NCBI GenBank assembly: GCA_037132275.1
Contig: JBAXPK010000002.1
Location: 13,956 to 77,955 of the forward strand
Source: JAABPW01 sp037132275
Lineage (GTDB): Bacteria; Verrucomicrobiota; Kiritimatiellia; CAIKKV01; CAITUY01
Length of the DNA stretch: 64,000 bases
Direction of reading: 5' to 3'
In this document: positions 17,348 through 24,779 of the stretch, one piece after another
Position numbering within the stretch: position 1 is the stretch's first letter
Layout: each line of letters starts with the position of its first letter
Notes under the pieces: model-generated
Database searches by the model: none
The model's input: the letters and a program-made list of their open reading frames with translations, nothing else
What the model was told of the DNA's origin: nothing
Translations under genes and position numbers: made by a program

Positions 17348-18311
17348 GGTTATCCCCTTCGATTTGAAGTGATTTCGGCTCAAAATGTATCATACCCAAC
17401 AATGCACGTCTTGCATTTTGATGCCAGCGCTTCCAGTCTGTTTCGGGGATATACCAGAAAAGCGGGTGAATAATCTTTTGGTAGGTGCTCAGATCCATCG
17501 TGGCGATAGATTCAGGTGTTAGCTGGTTGGCCACCGCGCTAATCCAAGTGGTTGGTTCTTGGGGTTCCCATTTCCCTTGATTCATGGGGCAGACGGTCTG
17601 GCAGTCGTCGCAACCATAGATCCAAGGTCCCATTTTATCCCAAAGATATTTCGGGATGGGGAGAGGCGCCCCATACGTCAGGTAGGCCACGCACTTGTTC
17701 ATATTCATGACGTAAGGTTCAGTCAGGGCAGATGTCCGGCATGCGTCTAGGCAGGCATGGCATCCGTCAGGGCAGGGTGCCGGAAGGGAAGGCGGGTCTG
17801 GCTCAAGCTCGGCATCCACGAGCCAGGTTTCTATGTTGATCCAGGAGCCGCCGTCGGCGGTGTAGGCGAACCCATTGCGCCCGATTCGGGCGACCCCCGC
17901 CCGTACTGCGGCTTCCCGGCAGGGGACGCCGCCGATTTTGACGCGAAGTCCCAACGCCATTAGCCCCTGTTTCATTTGCTTAGGCAACGAAGTATCCGGG
18001 CAGTCTTTGATGCGGCGATCACAGAGGTAGTTCCGTCCGATGTGCCGGGCAATGGATTCAGGAATGGAATACTTCCCGTAGCGCCGGATGCATACCACGA
18101 TGGATTTGGCCCATGGCGTGGAGGCCGCAGGGTTGATTCGTTTTTCCATATCGTGGTAAAGGGACGCGGCATCCGGAAACCGGTCGGATAGTTTTCTGAG
18201 AGCCGTCTGATAGTTTTCAAATGGCTGTACTCCGGCGATTCCGCAGGCGGTGTAGCCCAAGTCTGCGGCAAGGGTCTTGATTTGGTCTTTGCGTGTCATA
18301 CAAAGTGACAT
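17337..18311 (-). CDS. QueG-like double [4Fe-4S] cluster protein
   Basis: Member of the epoxyqueuosine reductase-like family. The region AAVRAGVARIGRNG and the paired Fe-S motifs CPDGCHACLDACR and GCDDCQTVCPMN are its marks. Two oddities: the first cluster motif has three residues between the first two cysteines and Arg instead of Pro at its end, and the Asp expected three residues before the Pro upstream of the AxxAG helix is not visible (KIGGVPCREA). The length, 324, is shorter than E. coli QueG (379). It could therefore be a paralogue with another substrate. Genes queD, queE and queC are elsewhere in the window, so a queuosine role remains possible. ATG 18299 is an alternative start. Confidence 0.7.
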   Translation of the reverse strand: MSLCMTRKDQIKTLAADLGYTACGIAGVQPFENYQTALRKLSDRFPDAASLYHDMEKRINPAASTPWAKSIVVCIRRYGKYSIPESIARHIGRNYLCDRRIKDCPDTSLPKQMKQGLMALGLRVKIGGVPCREAAVRAGVARIGRNGFAYTADGGSWINIETWLVDAELEPDPPSLPAPCPDGCHACLDACRTSALTEPYVMNMNKCVAYLTYGAPLPIPKYLWDKMGPWIYGCDDCQTVCPMNQGKWEPQEPTTWISAVANQLTPESIATMDLSTYQKIIHPLFWYIPETDWKRWHQNARRALLGMIHFEPKSLQIEGDNHEP

Positions 18312-18398
18312 GATATCGAAAATATGTCTCTAGGGTTCACAAATTTTCGATTTCATCGTACTATACTTAAGTTTCAAATACATTAAGGGAGTAACATC

Positions 18399-18935
18399 AT
18401 GACGGAACTTAAAGGATCGAAGACGGAACAGAACCTGAAGGAAGCGTTTGCCGGCGAATCGCAGGCCCGCAATAAGTACTCTTTTTTCGCCTCGACGGCA
18501 AAGAAGGAGGGCTATGAACAGATTGCGGCGATATTCCTGGAAACAGCCGAGCAGGAGAAGACTCATGCCAAGTTGCATTTCAAGGCGTTGAGCGGGATTG
18601 GAGACACGCTCGCGAACCTGAAGGCGGCTGCCGGAGGCGAACATGAGGAATGGACGGATATGTATCCCCGGATGGCGAGAGAGGCCCGCGAAGAAGGTTT
18701 CGAAGATCTCAGCCGGATTTTTGAGGGACTTGCCAAGATCGAAAAGGAACACGAGGAGCGCTACAAAGCCCTGCTGAAGAACATGGAGGAGGGCAAGGTG
18801 TTCAAGAAGGATGTGAAGGCTAAATGGCGTTGCCGGGAATGCGGGTTTGTTTACGAGGGCGCCAGTGCCCCGGGGAAGTGCCCGATTTGCCAGCATCCGC
18901 AGGCATTTTTCGAGGTATTTCCGACGAATTATTGA
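18399..18935 (+). CDS. rbr: Rubrerythrin
   Basis: Cytoplasmic peroxidase that detoxifies hydrogen peroxide in anaerobes or microaerobes. Residues 1-135 form the ferritin-like diiron domain with ligands in EAFAGESQARNKY, ETAEQEKTHAKLH and AKIEKEHEERY; residues about 142-178 form the rubredoxin-like Fe(Cys)4 domain with CRECGFVYEG and CPICQHP. Length 178 is standard. ATG 18399 is preceded by AAGGGAG. The 87-base gap to the divergent QueG-like gene has a TATACT (18362-18367) that could be a -10 box, but I see no good -35 at proper spacing. Presence suggests an anaerobic lifestyle. Confidence 0.95.
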   Translation: MTELKGSKTEQNLKEAFAGESQARNKYSFFASTAKKEGYEQIAAIFLETAEQEKTHAKLHFKALSGIGDTLANLKAAAGGEHEEWTDMYPRMAREAREEGFEDLSRIFEGLAKIEKEHEERYKALLKNMEEGKVFKKDVKAKWRCRECGFVYEGASAPGKCPICQHPQAFFEVFPTNY

Positions 18936-18974
18936 TCTCCCTGAATAAAGTCACTCTTCCATCCGTCTAAATCA

Positions 18975-19577
18975 ATGGAGGCCACCTCGTCAGCCGAACT
19001 TCTTGCACGTGCCCGGAAAGGCGATGTGGATGCTTTTCTGGTGTTGTTTGAGGAGTCGCGTCAAACCATTCATTCGGTGGCGTGGCGGCTGGTGGGGCCG
19101 GATGAGGCTGAAGATGTGGTGATGGAAACCTATCTTCGGGCGTGGAAATCCATTCCCGGTTTCACCGGTCGGTCGGCGGTACGGACGTGGCTTTGCCGGA
19201 TTGCTCATAACTGTTCGGTGGATTGGTTGCGAAAACGTCGCCATGTGGTTCAGCCCCTGGAATCAAGGGGTGATGATGACGGAGAAGGGGAACGAGGGGA
19301 TTTGGAGCGGTTTGCCGATCCCCGCCAGAGGAAGCCGTCTGAGATCGTGGCGGGAATCGAATTGCAGGCTTCGCTGGACGAGGCTTTGGAACAGGTCTCC
19401 CCCGAGCATCGTGAGGTATTGTTGTTGAGGTTTTCTGATGGCTTGAGTTACTCCGAAATCGCGGCGGCCACAGGGGTTTCGATGGGAACAGTGATGTCTC
19501 GGCTGTTTAATGGGCGTCGCAAACTTATGAAAGCGCTGAAGGAACTCGGGGTAGGGGCACGAGGAGGGGAATCATGA
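18975..19577 (+). CDS. ECF-type RNA polymerase sigma factor
   Basis: Group 4 (extracytoplasmic-function) sigma factor, 200 residues. Region 2 has DEAEDVVMETYLRAWKSIPGF and SAVRTWLCRIAHNCSVDWLRK; an acidic linker (SRGDDDGEGERGD) follows; region 4 has SPEHREVLLLRFSDGLSYSE and a helix-turn-helix GVSMGTVMSRLFNGRRKL. It overlaps the next gene by 4 bases, the usual sigma/anti-sigma arrangement, though the partner lacks the zinc anti-sigma HxxxCxxC motif. Target promoters are unknown; no repeat upstream of its own gene was found. Confidence 0.9.
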   Translation: MEATSSAELLARARKGDVDAFLVLFEESRQTIHSVAWRLVGPDEAEDVVMETYLRAWKSIPGFTGRSAVRTWLCRIAHNCSVDWLRKRRHVVQPLESRGDDDGEGERGDLERFADPRQRKPSEIVAGIELQASLDEALEQVSPEHREVLLLRFSDGLSYSEIAAATGVSMGTVMSRLFNGRRKLMKALKELGVGARGGES

Positions 19578-19948
19578 GCCAAGTATCATGGAAAGAAGTC
19601 GAGACCGGCTTGCGAGGCCGACGAGCCCCGGTGTCGCAGAACGATGCCGAATCGTTTAGGCAGGATTTCAAGGCGCGCGTTTCCTTGATGAGGCAGGATT
19701 CGGCGGAGGAAGAGCGGGTGGTTCCCCTCTCTCCGTTTTTGAAATGGAGTTATGCCACGGCGGCCTTGGCGGCCATGGCCATCATCGGGCTGGTTCTTTG
19801 GCCGTCGCGCGACACGATGCTCACACAGATCAAGTCATTGCAGGTGCTGGCGCCGCATAGTGGGGTGATTATCATGAACGACGAGGACGGGCGCGGAACC
19901 GTGGTTTGGATTACAGATATGGAGCCGGGTGACGGGAATAAGGGCTGA
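19574..19948 (+). CDS. Single-span protein, putative anti-sigma partner
   Basis: 124-residue protein with a charged cytoplasmic N terminus (about 1-58), one membrane span (about 60-77, YATAALAAMAIIGLVLWP) and a short outer domain with GVIIMNDEDGRGTVVWITDM. No zinc-finger anti-sigma motif is visible. Position directly after an ECF sigma gene, with ATGA overlap, makes a sigma-controlling membrane protein the best guess. Function is inferred from context only. Confidence 0.6.
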   Translation: MSQVSWKEVETGLRGRRAPVSQNDAESFRQDFKARVSLMRQDSAEEERVVPLSPFLKWSYATAALAAMAIIGLVLWPSRDTMLTQIKSLQVLAPHSGVIIMNDEDGRGTVVWITDMEPGDGNKG

Positions 19949-19949
19949 C

Positions 19950-20360
19950 ATGAAACTTAACCTTAAAATGATCGTGTTTCTGGGACTGATCATGACGGCG
20001 GCAATATCGAATGCCGGTTCAGTTCTGAGTGTGCGTTTGGTTGAAGCCAGCCATGCCGGCCAGGGAATGGGAACCGGACTAGGCGATGTTTCTCGCCTGC
20101 TGCTGGACAATCTTCCCTTTAAATCTTTTCAGATGCTAGCCAGTCGTTCTATGTCGCTGCCGGCGGATGGAGTGGCCTCCCTAAGCGAAGGGATAGTTGC
20201 CCGCTGTACCGGCAGTCAGGAAACATTAAAAGTGGTCATTGAACGCGGTGGAAAAGCAGTGATGCAGACCACCGTTGCGCTTCGCGATGGAACCCCCCTG
20301 ATTATCGGGGGGATTTCCACCGGGCGGGGGAAGATGATTGTCATTCTCCTCGCCAAGTAA
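19950..20360 (+). CDS. Hypothetical exported protein of the ECF operon
   Basis: About 136 residues with a signal peptide (MIVFLGLIMTAAISNAG). The mature part contains LLLDNLPFKSFQML, LPADG and ends ALRDGTPLIIGGISTGRGKMIVILLAK, a beta-rich look reminiscent of small secretin-like or outer-surface domains; I recall similar proteins after ECF genes in PVC genomes but cannot name a family. I chose ATG 19950, with AAGGG just upstream, over the GTG 21 bases earlier inside the preceding gene. Its stop is 1 base from that of the oppositely oriented lipoprotein gene. Confidence 0.55.
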   Translation: MKLNLKMIVFLGLIMTAAISNAGSVLSVRLVEASHAGQGMGTGLGDVSRLLLDNLPFKSFQMLASRSMSLPADGVASLSEGIVARCTGSQETLKVVIERGGKAVMQTTVALRDGTPLIIGGISTGRGKMIVILLAK

Positions 20361-20361
20361 C

Positions 20362-20823
20362 TTAGAATCCGTAAGCGACTTTCAATTGCGCTTCGGTTGG
20401 CAGGGTGGAGTAATATTCCCCGCGCGGGCCGAGATATTGATTGCCCGCCCGGCGCAGGTTAACCGGCGTATAGGAACCATTGGAATTCTTCACGTTGATG
20501 ACAACCGTATTGGCGGCTTCATTGGCGGCCCCGATCTGGGCATTCATGGCCCCCATCTGGGCATTTCTTTGGTCAGTTTGCTGGCCCATGCTACCGCCGA
20601 GAAGGGCGCCGATGGCCGCACCGGCTGCCATGCCTTCACGGTTGCCGAATGCGCCATGGCTGTTATTGCCGATGACGCCGCCTGCCAAGGCGCCCAAAGC
20701 CGCGCCAATGGCCGCTTGATTGAAAGTTGAGGGGTTTTCCTGATAGGCAGGAGTTGAGCAGCCCATCATCATGACTCCAGCTACCGCCACGCCCGCCGTC
20801 TTGAGAATTGTTGTCTTTTTCAT
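20362..20823 (-). CDS. Glycine-zipper lipoprotein
   Basis: Predicted outer-membrane lipoprotein of 153 residues. Signal peptide with lipobox MMMGC (Cys at about residue 22). The mature protein has glycine-zipper repeats (AAIGAALGALAGGVIGNN and MAAGAAIGALLGGSMG) that can pack as membrane helices, then a Gln/Asn/Ala-rich segment and a C-terminal region with NLRRAGNQYLGPRGEYYS. Resembles YMGG/OmpA-like glycine-zipper proteins. Strong RBS AAGGAGG upstream on the minus strand. Function unknown, likely envelope stability. Confidence 0.8.
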   Translation of the reverse strand: MKKTTILKTAGVAVAGVMMMGCSTPAYQENPSTFNQAAIGAALGALAGGVIGNNSHGAFGNREGMAAGAAIGALLGGSMGQQTDQRNAQMGAMNAQIGAANEAANTVVINVKNSNGSYTPVNLRRAGNQYLGPRGEYYSTLPTEAQLKVAYGF

Positions 20824-20935
20824 ATTTTCCTCCTTGAAATGAACTTTTAATTGATTAGCAGTTTTCAGCCTACTTTATACCATGGCCGCTTATATTCGTA
20901 TAGACGGAAGTACCCACGTTTTTATTCAAAGGGTT

Positions 20936-21018
20936 TGCCCGGGGTGGGAGTCGAACCCACACACCCTTGCGGATAAGGGATTTTAAGTCCCTTGCGTCTG
21001 CCATTTCGCCACCCGGGC
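20936..21018 (-). tRNA. tRNA-Leu(UAA)
   Basis: 83-nt cloverleaf on the minus strand. Acceptor stem GCCCGGG/CCCGGGC, D-arm GGCGAAATGGCAGACGC, anticodon stem AGGGA/TCCCT enclosing CTTAAAA (anticodon UAA), a long class II variable arm, and T-arm GTGGG TTCGACT CCCAC. The discriminator is A. No CCA is encoded. The anticodon and long variable arm identify leucine. Confidence 0.95.
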
Positions 21019-21245
21019 TCGTTACGGCCTGTATATGTATCAAAGTATTCGTAATACACAAGACCGGGAATGAGCGTGAGGTGGAATCAGAGGCGGCTAC
21101 ACGCTAATTTTTCTTTTTGAGTGTATTAGGAGAACCCCGACAGTGTTGCCATGAGCCCTCAAAAGCTTTAAAAGGGGATTGCGCTTGCGGCACGGTTTTG
21201 GCATCTTTTTCCCAAGTAAGTGCGTCTTCAGCAAGGAGGCTCCAT

Positions 21246-22379
21246 ATGAAAAGATCAGATGTGGGAAGTGCTGTTCTGGGGTTCCGGGGAGTGGGGATTG
21301 TGGCTGTGGCGTGCGTCGCAGGCGCGATTCTGATAGTTTCGAGCCCTGTCAAGGCCTCGTCGCCAACGGGGCACATCATCATTTCCGAGCAGGTCATCGC
21401 CCGAATCCTGGCGGATCCCAATGCGAACCCGGAGTTGAAAGCCATTCTTAGCGATCCCGCTGCCCGTAAAGCTTTTTCAGGCGGAGCCTGCGCTCCGGAT
21501 TTGGACAGTCTTGCGGAACAGGCGCACACCTCGTCTCCGAAAGCGACGGCGGATGCGATTATGGCCACGGCCAGAGCCAAGCTAGCCAAGGCTCAAGCCG
21601 CGCTGGACAAGGCCACCACAGCCGATCAGAGGGACAGGGCTGAAAAAGTGCTTAAACAGGCCAAGTGCGATATCGCCTTCGCCTACGGTTGGCGCTGCCA
21701 TGCTGCGGCGGATATAGAAACACACCCGTCGGTCAACGCAAGCGGTAAGAATTATTGGGATGACGAAACCCGGAACCGGTTCCAGGAGCAAAAGGATCAA
21801 ATCGCGCACGGCGAGTGGGAGACCATGCAGGAAGCCAACTGGGTCAACAAATATGGCCCACCAAAGGATCCGAATGTGGACTATCGCCTCGGGTTGCTGG
21901 AGGAGGCGCTGGGCTTTGAACATGATGACCTGCTGAACGATGTCAAGACCCTGTCCAACAAGGAGTACGGAGCGAAGTACGTTGGTGACAAGTATCCCCA
22001 GAGCATGTTGGATGACTGGAAAAAGAAGAACGACGTGATCGGGGATCGCAGCATCGACAGGTCATTGGACTGGGAGAAAAGCCCCGGCAATCCGATTGAT
22101 GATTCCTGCTGGGATGTGGGTGCCGGCATTCCGGTGGAAGATTTTCGGAAATTCATCGAGGACACCAAGAAAGCCAACGGCGGCATTCTGCCGGACAGTT
22201 TTTTCGATGATTGCAATACCAAGTTCTTCACCTGGAAAAAATCCGGGGGCGGCAGCACGGGCGGCACCGCCGGGACGACGACGCCATCGTTACCGCCTCC
22301 GTTAAGCGGCGGCACGTCGGGTAGCGGCACGGGCACGTTGGGTGGTTCTGGTGGCCCAAGACTCAACAAGTTCCGATGA
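21246..22379 (+). CDS. Exported protein, zinc phospholipase C-like
   Basis: 377-residue exported protein (signal peptide ending near VSSPVKA). After a helical N-terminal region, FAYGWRCHAAADIETHPSVN (about residues 143-162) matches the histidine-bearing helix of the zinc-dependent phospholipase C/S1-P1 fold (pattern GW..H..AD...HP). Later segments have FEHDDL and EDFRKFIEDTKK, and the C-terminal 50 residues are a Gly/Ser/Thr/Pro linker-like tail. ATG 21246 has AAGGAGG at 21233-21239; longer in-frame starts have none. The 227 bases between it and the tRNA hold only a weak inverted repeat with a T-run (AGCGTG/CACGCT, about 21072-21110). Enzyme activity is untested; call is tentative. Confidence 0.55.
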   Translation: MKRSDVGSAVLGFRGVGIVAVACVAGAILIVSSPVKASSPTGHIIISEQVIARILADPNANPELKAILSDPAARKAFSGGACAPDLDSLAEQAHTSSPKATADAIMATARAKLAKAQAALDKATTADQRDRAEKVLKQAKCDIAFAYGWRCHAAADIETHPSVNASGKNYWDDETRNRFQEQKDQIAHGEWETMQEANWVNKYGPPKDPNVDYRLGLLEEALGFEHDDLLNDVKTLSNKEYGAKYVGDKYPQSMLDDWKKKNDVIGDRSIDRSLDWEKSPGNPIDDSCWDVGAGIPVEDFRKFIEDTKKANGGILPDSFFDDCNTKFFTWKKSGGGSTGGTAGTTTPSLPPPLSGGTSGSGTGTLGGSGGPRLNKFR

Positions 22380-22430
22380 GCGCGTTCCGCAGATTCATTA
22401 GCTCTCTCTAAATTGTCGAGACATAAACTG

Positions 22431-22484
22431 GTAGGGCTCTCGCGCCGTCGAGCGCTGCGGCGGCCAACGGCGTGGCCGCCCTAC
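22431..22484. repeat. REP-like inverted repeat
   Basis: The outer arms GTAGGGC (22431-22437) and GCCCTAC (22478-22484) are inverted. Inside, GGCGGCCA (22459-22466) and TGGCCGCC (22473-22480) form an 8-bp stem with a 6-base loop. It is GC-rich and has no T-run, so it is unlike a terminator. The arrangement resembles short palindromic intergenic repeats of other genomes. Confidence 0.5.
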
Positions 22485-22536
22485 CCATATGTTCATGTTT
22501 TGACAATGATGAGACGGTTAGTTTCAGTAAAATTTC

Positions 22537-22563
22537 CTAACCGACTTCTAACACTCCGCTCAT
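22537..22563 (+). promoter_or_regulatory. Candidate Pho box upstream of porin/pst operon
   Basis: Three pentamers spaced exactly 11 bp apart: CTAAC at 22537, CTAAC at 22548 and CTCAT at 22559. This is the direct-repeat geometry of PhoB/PhoP sites. A copy matching at 22 of 27 positions lies at 28821-28847 before the second pstS. A TACAAG (22572-22577) downstream could serve as -10. Location before phosphate-uptake genes supports the call; the binding protein is not in the window. Confidence 0.65.
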
Positions 22564-22629
22564 TTTCTCCTTACAAGGTTTCGGTTGAATGACGCCATGA
22601 ACCAACAACCAAAAAGGAGAAACAAGGAT

Positions 22630-23811
22630 ATGAAGAAGGTGATGGCGGGATTGGTATTAATGGCGGGGGTGGGCGGGACGTGCCTGGCGGCGGAAACCAA
22701 TTCGACGGCGGCGGCTGTGCCGGCGCCCAAGACGTGGGCGGATTCGATCACGCTCAAGGGCGACTTCCGGTATCGTTACGAGACGATCAATGACGATGCC
22801 AAGAAAAATGCCAGCAAGGAAACCTATACGCGCCAGCGTGACCGGATTCGCGCCCGGCTCGTAGCGGACGCCAAGGTGAACGATAACCTGAAGGCGATGA
22901 TTGGATTTTCAACCGGCGGCAATGATCCCATCTCCGGCAACCAGACCCTCGGGGACGGTGGCCAGAAGAAGGATATGAAGTTGGATTTGGCTTATCTCGA
23001 TTACAGTTTTCTGGGTGATGCGACCGCGACGGAGGCCCATGGGTACGCCGGCAAGATGAAAAACCCCTTCATCACGATGAATGATGATCTGATATGGGAT
23101 AGCGACTTGTCGCCTGAAGGAGTGGCGTTCAAAGGCCAGACCGGCAACGACGTGGTTACGGCTTACGGCAACGCCGGATATATTTGGATCCAGGAACGCG
23201 ACAGCAAGGATGCCGCGAACCTTCTCGCTGGCCAGGGTGCGGTAAAGTTCCAGTTCGTTCCCGAAGTTGCCCTGACAGTTGGCGCCAGCTACTACGGCTT
23301 CCAGAATATGCAGGGTTATGACGTGATTGACTGGGAGGGGAAGAACAACGCCTACGGGAACAGCACCAAGAACGGAACGATAGCAGGCGGTGTCACCAAC
23401 AAGGCGTGGGCTTCAGAGTTTACCCCGGTGGTGTACTTCGCCTCGCTGGATATGTGGATCGCAGGCGTACCGGTCTCGATTTTCGGGCAGGAACTTTCCA
23501 ACACCGATGCCTCGAAACTTGACCAGGGTCACATGTATGGCGTGTCTCTGGGTAAGGCCAAGAATCCCGGTACGTTTGAGGTCGGCTATAGTTATGCCGA
23601 ACTCCAGAAGGATGCCACGGTGGGCATGTGGACGGACTCCGACCGCTGGGGCGGTGGTACGGATGGCAAGGGCCATAAACTCTACGCCAAATACCAAGTT
23701 ATGAAAAATCTTCAGGCGGGAGTGTCCTACTTCAAGGATGACAAGGGCATCGCCTCTGGCAAGGCAACAGGCTACGACCGTATGCAACTGGATCTGGTGG
23801 CGACGTTCTAA
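22630..23811 (+). CDS. Putative phosphate-regulated porin
   Basis: Outer-membrane beta-barrel of about 393 residues. Signal peptide MKKVMAGLVLMAGVGGTCLAAE; then TLKGDFRYRYE, TRQRDRIRARL and alternating amphipathic strands to the end, QLDLVATF, with the terminal Phe typical of barrel proteins. The N-terminal pattern matches bacterial 'putative porin' families. ATG 22630 has GGAG at 22616-22619; an in-frame upstream ATG would break the signal peptide. It lies between the candidate Pho box and pstS, so it is probably a phosphate/anion-uptake porin. Substrate is inferred from context. Confidence 0.7.
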   Translation: MKKVMAGLVLMAGVGGTCLAAETNSTAAAVPAPKTWADSITLKGDFRYRYETINDDAKKNASKETYTRQRDRIRARLVADAKVNDNLKAMIGFSTGGNDPISGNQTLGDGGQKKDMKLDLAYLDYSFLGDATATEAHGYAGKMKNPFITMNDDLIWDSDLSPEGVAFKGQTGNDVVTAYGNAGYIWIQERDSKDAANLLAGQGAVKFQFVPEVALTVGASYYGFQNMQGYDVIDWEGKNNAYGNSTKNGTIAGGVTNKAWASEFTPVVYFASLDMWIAGVPVSIFGQELSNTDASKLDQGHMYGVSLGKAKNPGTFEVGYSYAELQKDATVGMWTDSDRWGGGTDGKGHKLYAKYQVMKNLQAGVSYFKDDKGIASGKATGYDRMQLDLVATF

Positions 23812-23857
23812 GGATATGAGATTTAATATTTGAGATTACAGATCAAGGAAAAACAAA

Positions 23858-24682
23858 ATGAACAAAATCAAGAAACTGATGACGATGATGGCGGCGGCGG
23901 GAATGGGCATCGGGGCTGCGGTAGCTGGCGATGCAAGCAGTATCGTGGTGGATGGTTCGACCACGGTTGGTCCGGTTGCGAAGGCATTTGCCGAGTATTA
24001 CATGGGGAAACACTCGGGCGTGAATATTTCGGTGAGCGAATCTGGCAGCGGAAATGGGGCCAAAAGCCTTATCAACGCCGCCTGTGATGTGGCCACCATG
24101 TCCCGCCCTATGAAAAATTCGGAGAAGAAAGCTGCTCAGGACGCCGGTGTGCTTGCGATAGAACAGGTCGTGGCACTTGACGGTTTGGCAGTGATCGTGA
24201 ATCCGGCGAATTCCCGGGCCAATCTGACGATTGAGCAGATCCGGGATATCTATACGGGCAAGATCACCAACTGGAAAGAGTTGGGCGGTGCGGATCAGAA
24301 GATCGTTGTCATCAGTCGCGATACCAATAGTGGGACCTATGAAAGCTTCAACACTCTGGTTCTGAAAGATGCCAAACTGAAGGGCGGAGCGGAATATGTC
24401 GGAAGCGGCGGCGCCGTCCGTCAGCGCGTGATAAGCACCGAGGCGGCCATTGGTTATGTTGGGCTCGCCTTCACAGAGAGAGTCAAAGTGCTGCAGGTGA
24501 ATGGCATTGCGCCCACGCCGGAAACGGTGCTTGCGAAGACGTATCCGATCGCCCGGCCCCTGTATATGTACACGAATGGTCGTCCGAAAGAAGGGACGGC
24601 CCTGTATGATTTCGTGAACCTGTGCAAGACCGAGGAAGGCAAAAAGATCATTGAGGACACTGGTTATGTTCCGCTGAAGTAA
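23858..24682 (+). CDS. pstS: Phosphate ABC transporter binding protein PstS (copy 1)
   Basis: Periplasmic phosphate-binding protein, 274 residues. Cleavable signal (ending GAAVAG), no lipobox. VVDGSTTVGPVAKAFAEYY, SGSGNGAKSL, IYTGKITNWKEL and ISRDTNSGTYESF are PstS motifs; the SGT and Thr/Ser residues are the usual phosphate contacts. The last segment ends NLCKTEEGKKIIEDTGYVPL. 46 bases after the porin gene and 97 before pstC, with a hairpin-forming gap in between. Head of the first Pst set. Confidence 0.92.
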   Translation: MNKIKKLMTMMAAAGMGIGAAVAGDASSIVVDGSTTVGPVAKAFAEYYMGKHSGVNISVSESGSGNGAKSLINAACDVATMSRPMKNSEKKAAQDAGVLAIEQVVALDGLAVIVNPANSRANLTIEQIRDIYTGKITNWKELGGADQKIVVISRDTNSGTYESFNTLVLKDAKLKGGAEYVGSGGAVRQRVISTEAAIGYVGLAFTERVKVLQVNGIAPTPETVLAKTYPIARPLYMYTNGRPKEGTALYDFVNLCKTEEGKKIIEDTGYVPLK

Positions 24683-24699
24683 TTCCCTTGATAGGGAAG

Positions 24700-24766
24700 G
24701 GTTATCGGTTATTAGTTACGAGTTATTGGGAGTTTCCAAATAACAAATAACGAATAACCGATTACC
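24700..24766. repeat. Long imperfect inverted repeat between pstS and pstC
   Basis: A 5' arm at 24700-24729 (GGTTATCGGTTATTAG and on) is complementary, with a few mismatches, to a 3' arm at 24736-24766 (ending CGAATAACCGATTACC). The loop is about 6 bases. A smaller hairpin, TTCCC (24683-24687)/GGGAA (24694-24698), directly follows the pstS stop. The AT-rich TTATT/AATAA arms resemble dispersed intergenic repeats. Confidence 0.75.
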
Positions 24767-24779
24767 ATTTATAAGCACA

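Noticed and set aside
20338..20730. 130-residue open frame on the plus strand
   Set aside because: Antisense to the glycine-zipper lipoprotein, which has a lipobox and strong RBS.
20870..21061. 63-residue open frame on the minus strand
   Set aside because: It reads through the tRNA-Leu gene; the GEMADARDLKS and VRLPP wording is the familiar translation of a tRNA.
21072..21110. AGCGTG/CACGCT with a following T-run, a possible terminator
   Set aside because: Stem of only 6 bp with a 22-base loop, and no gene ends on that strand just upstream.
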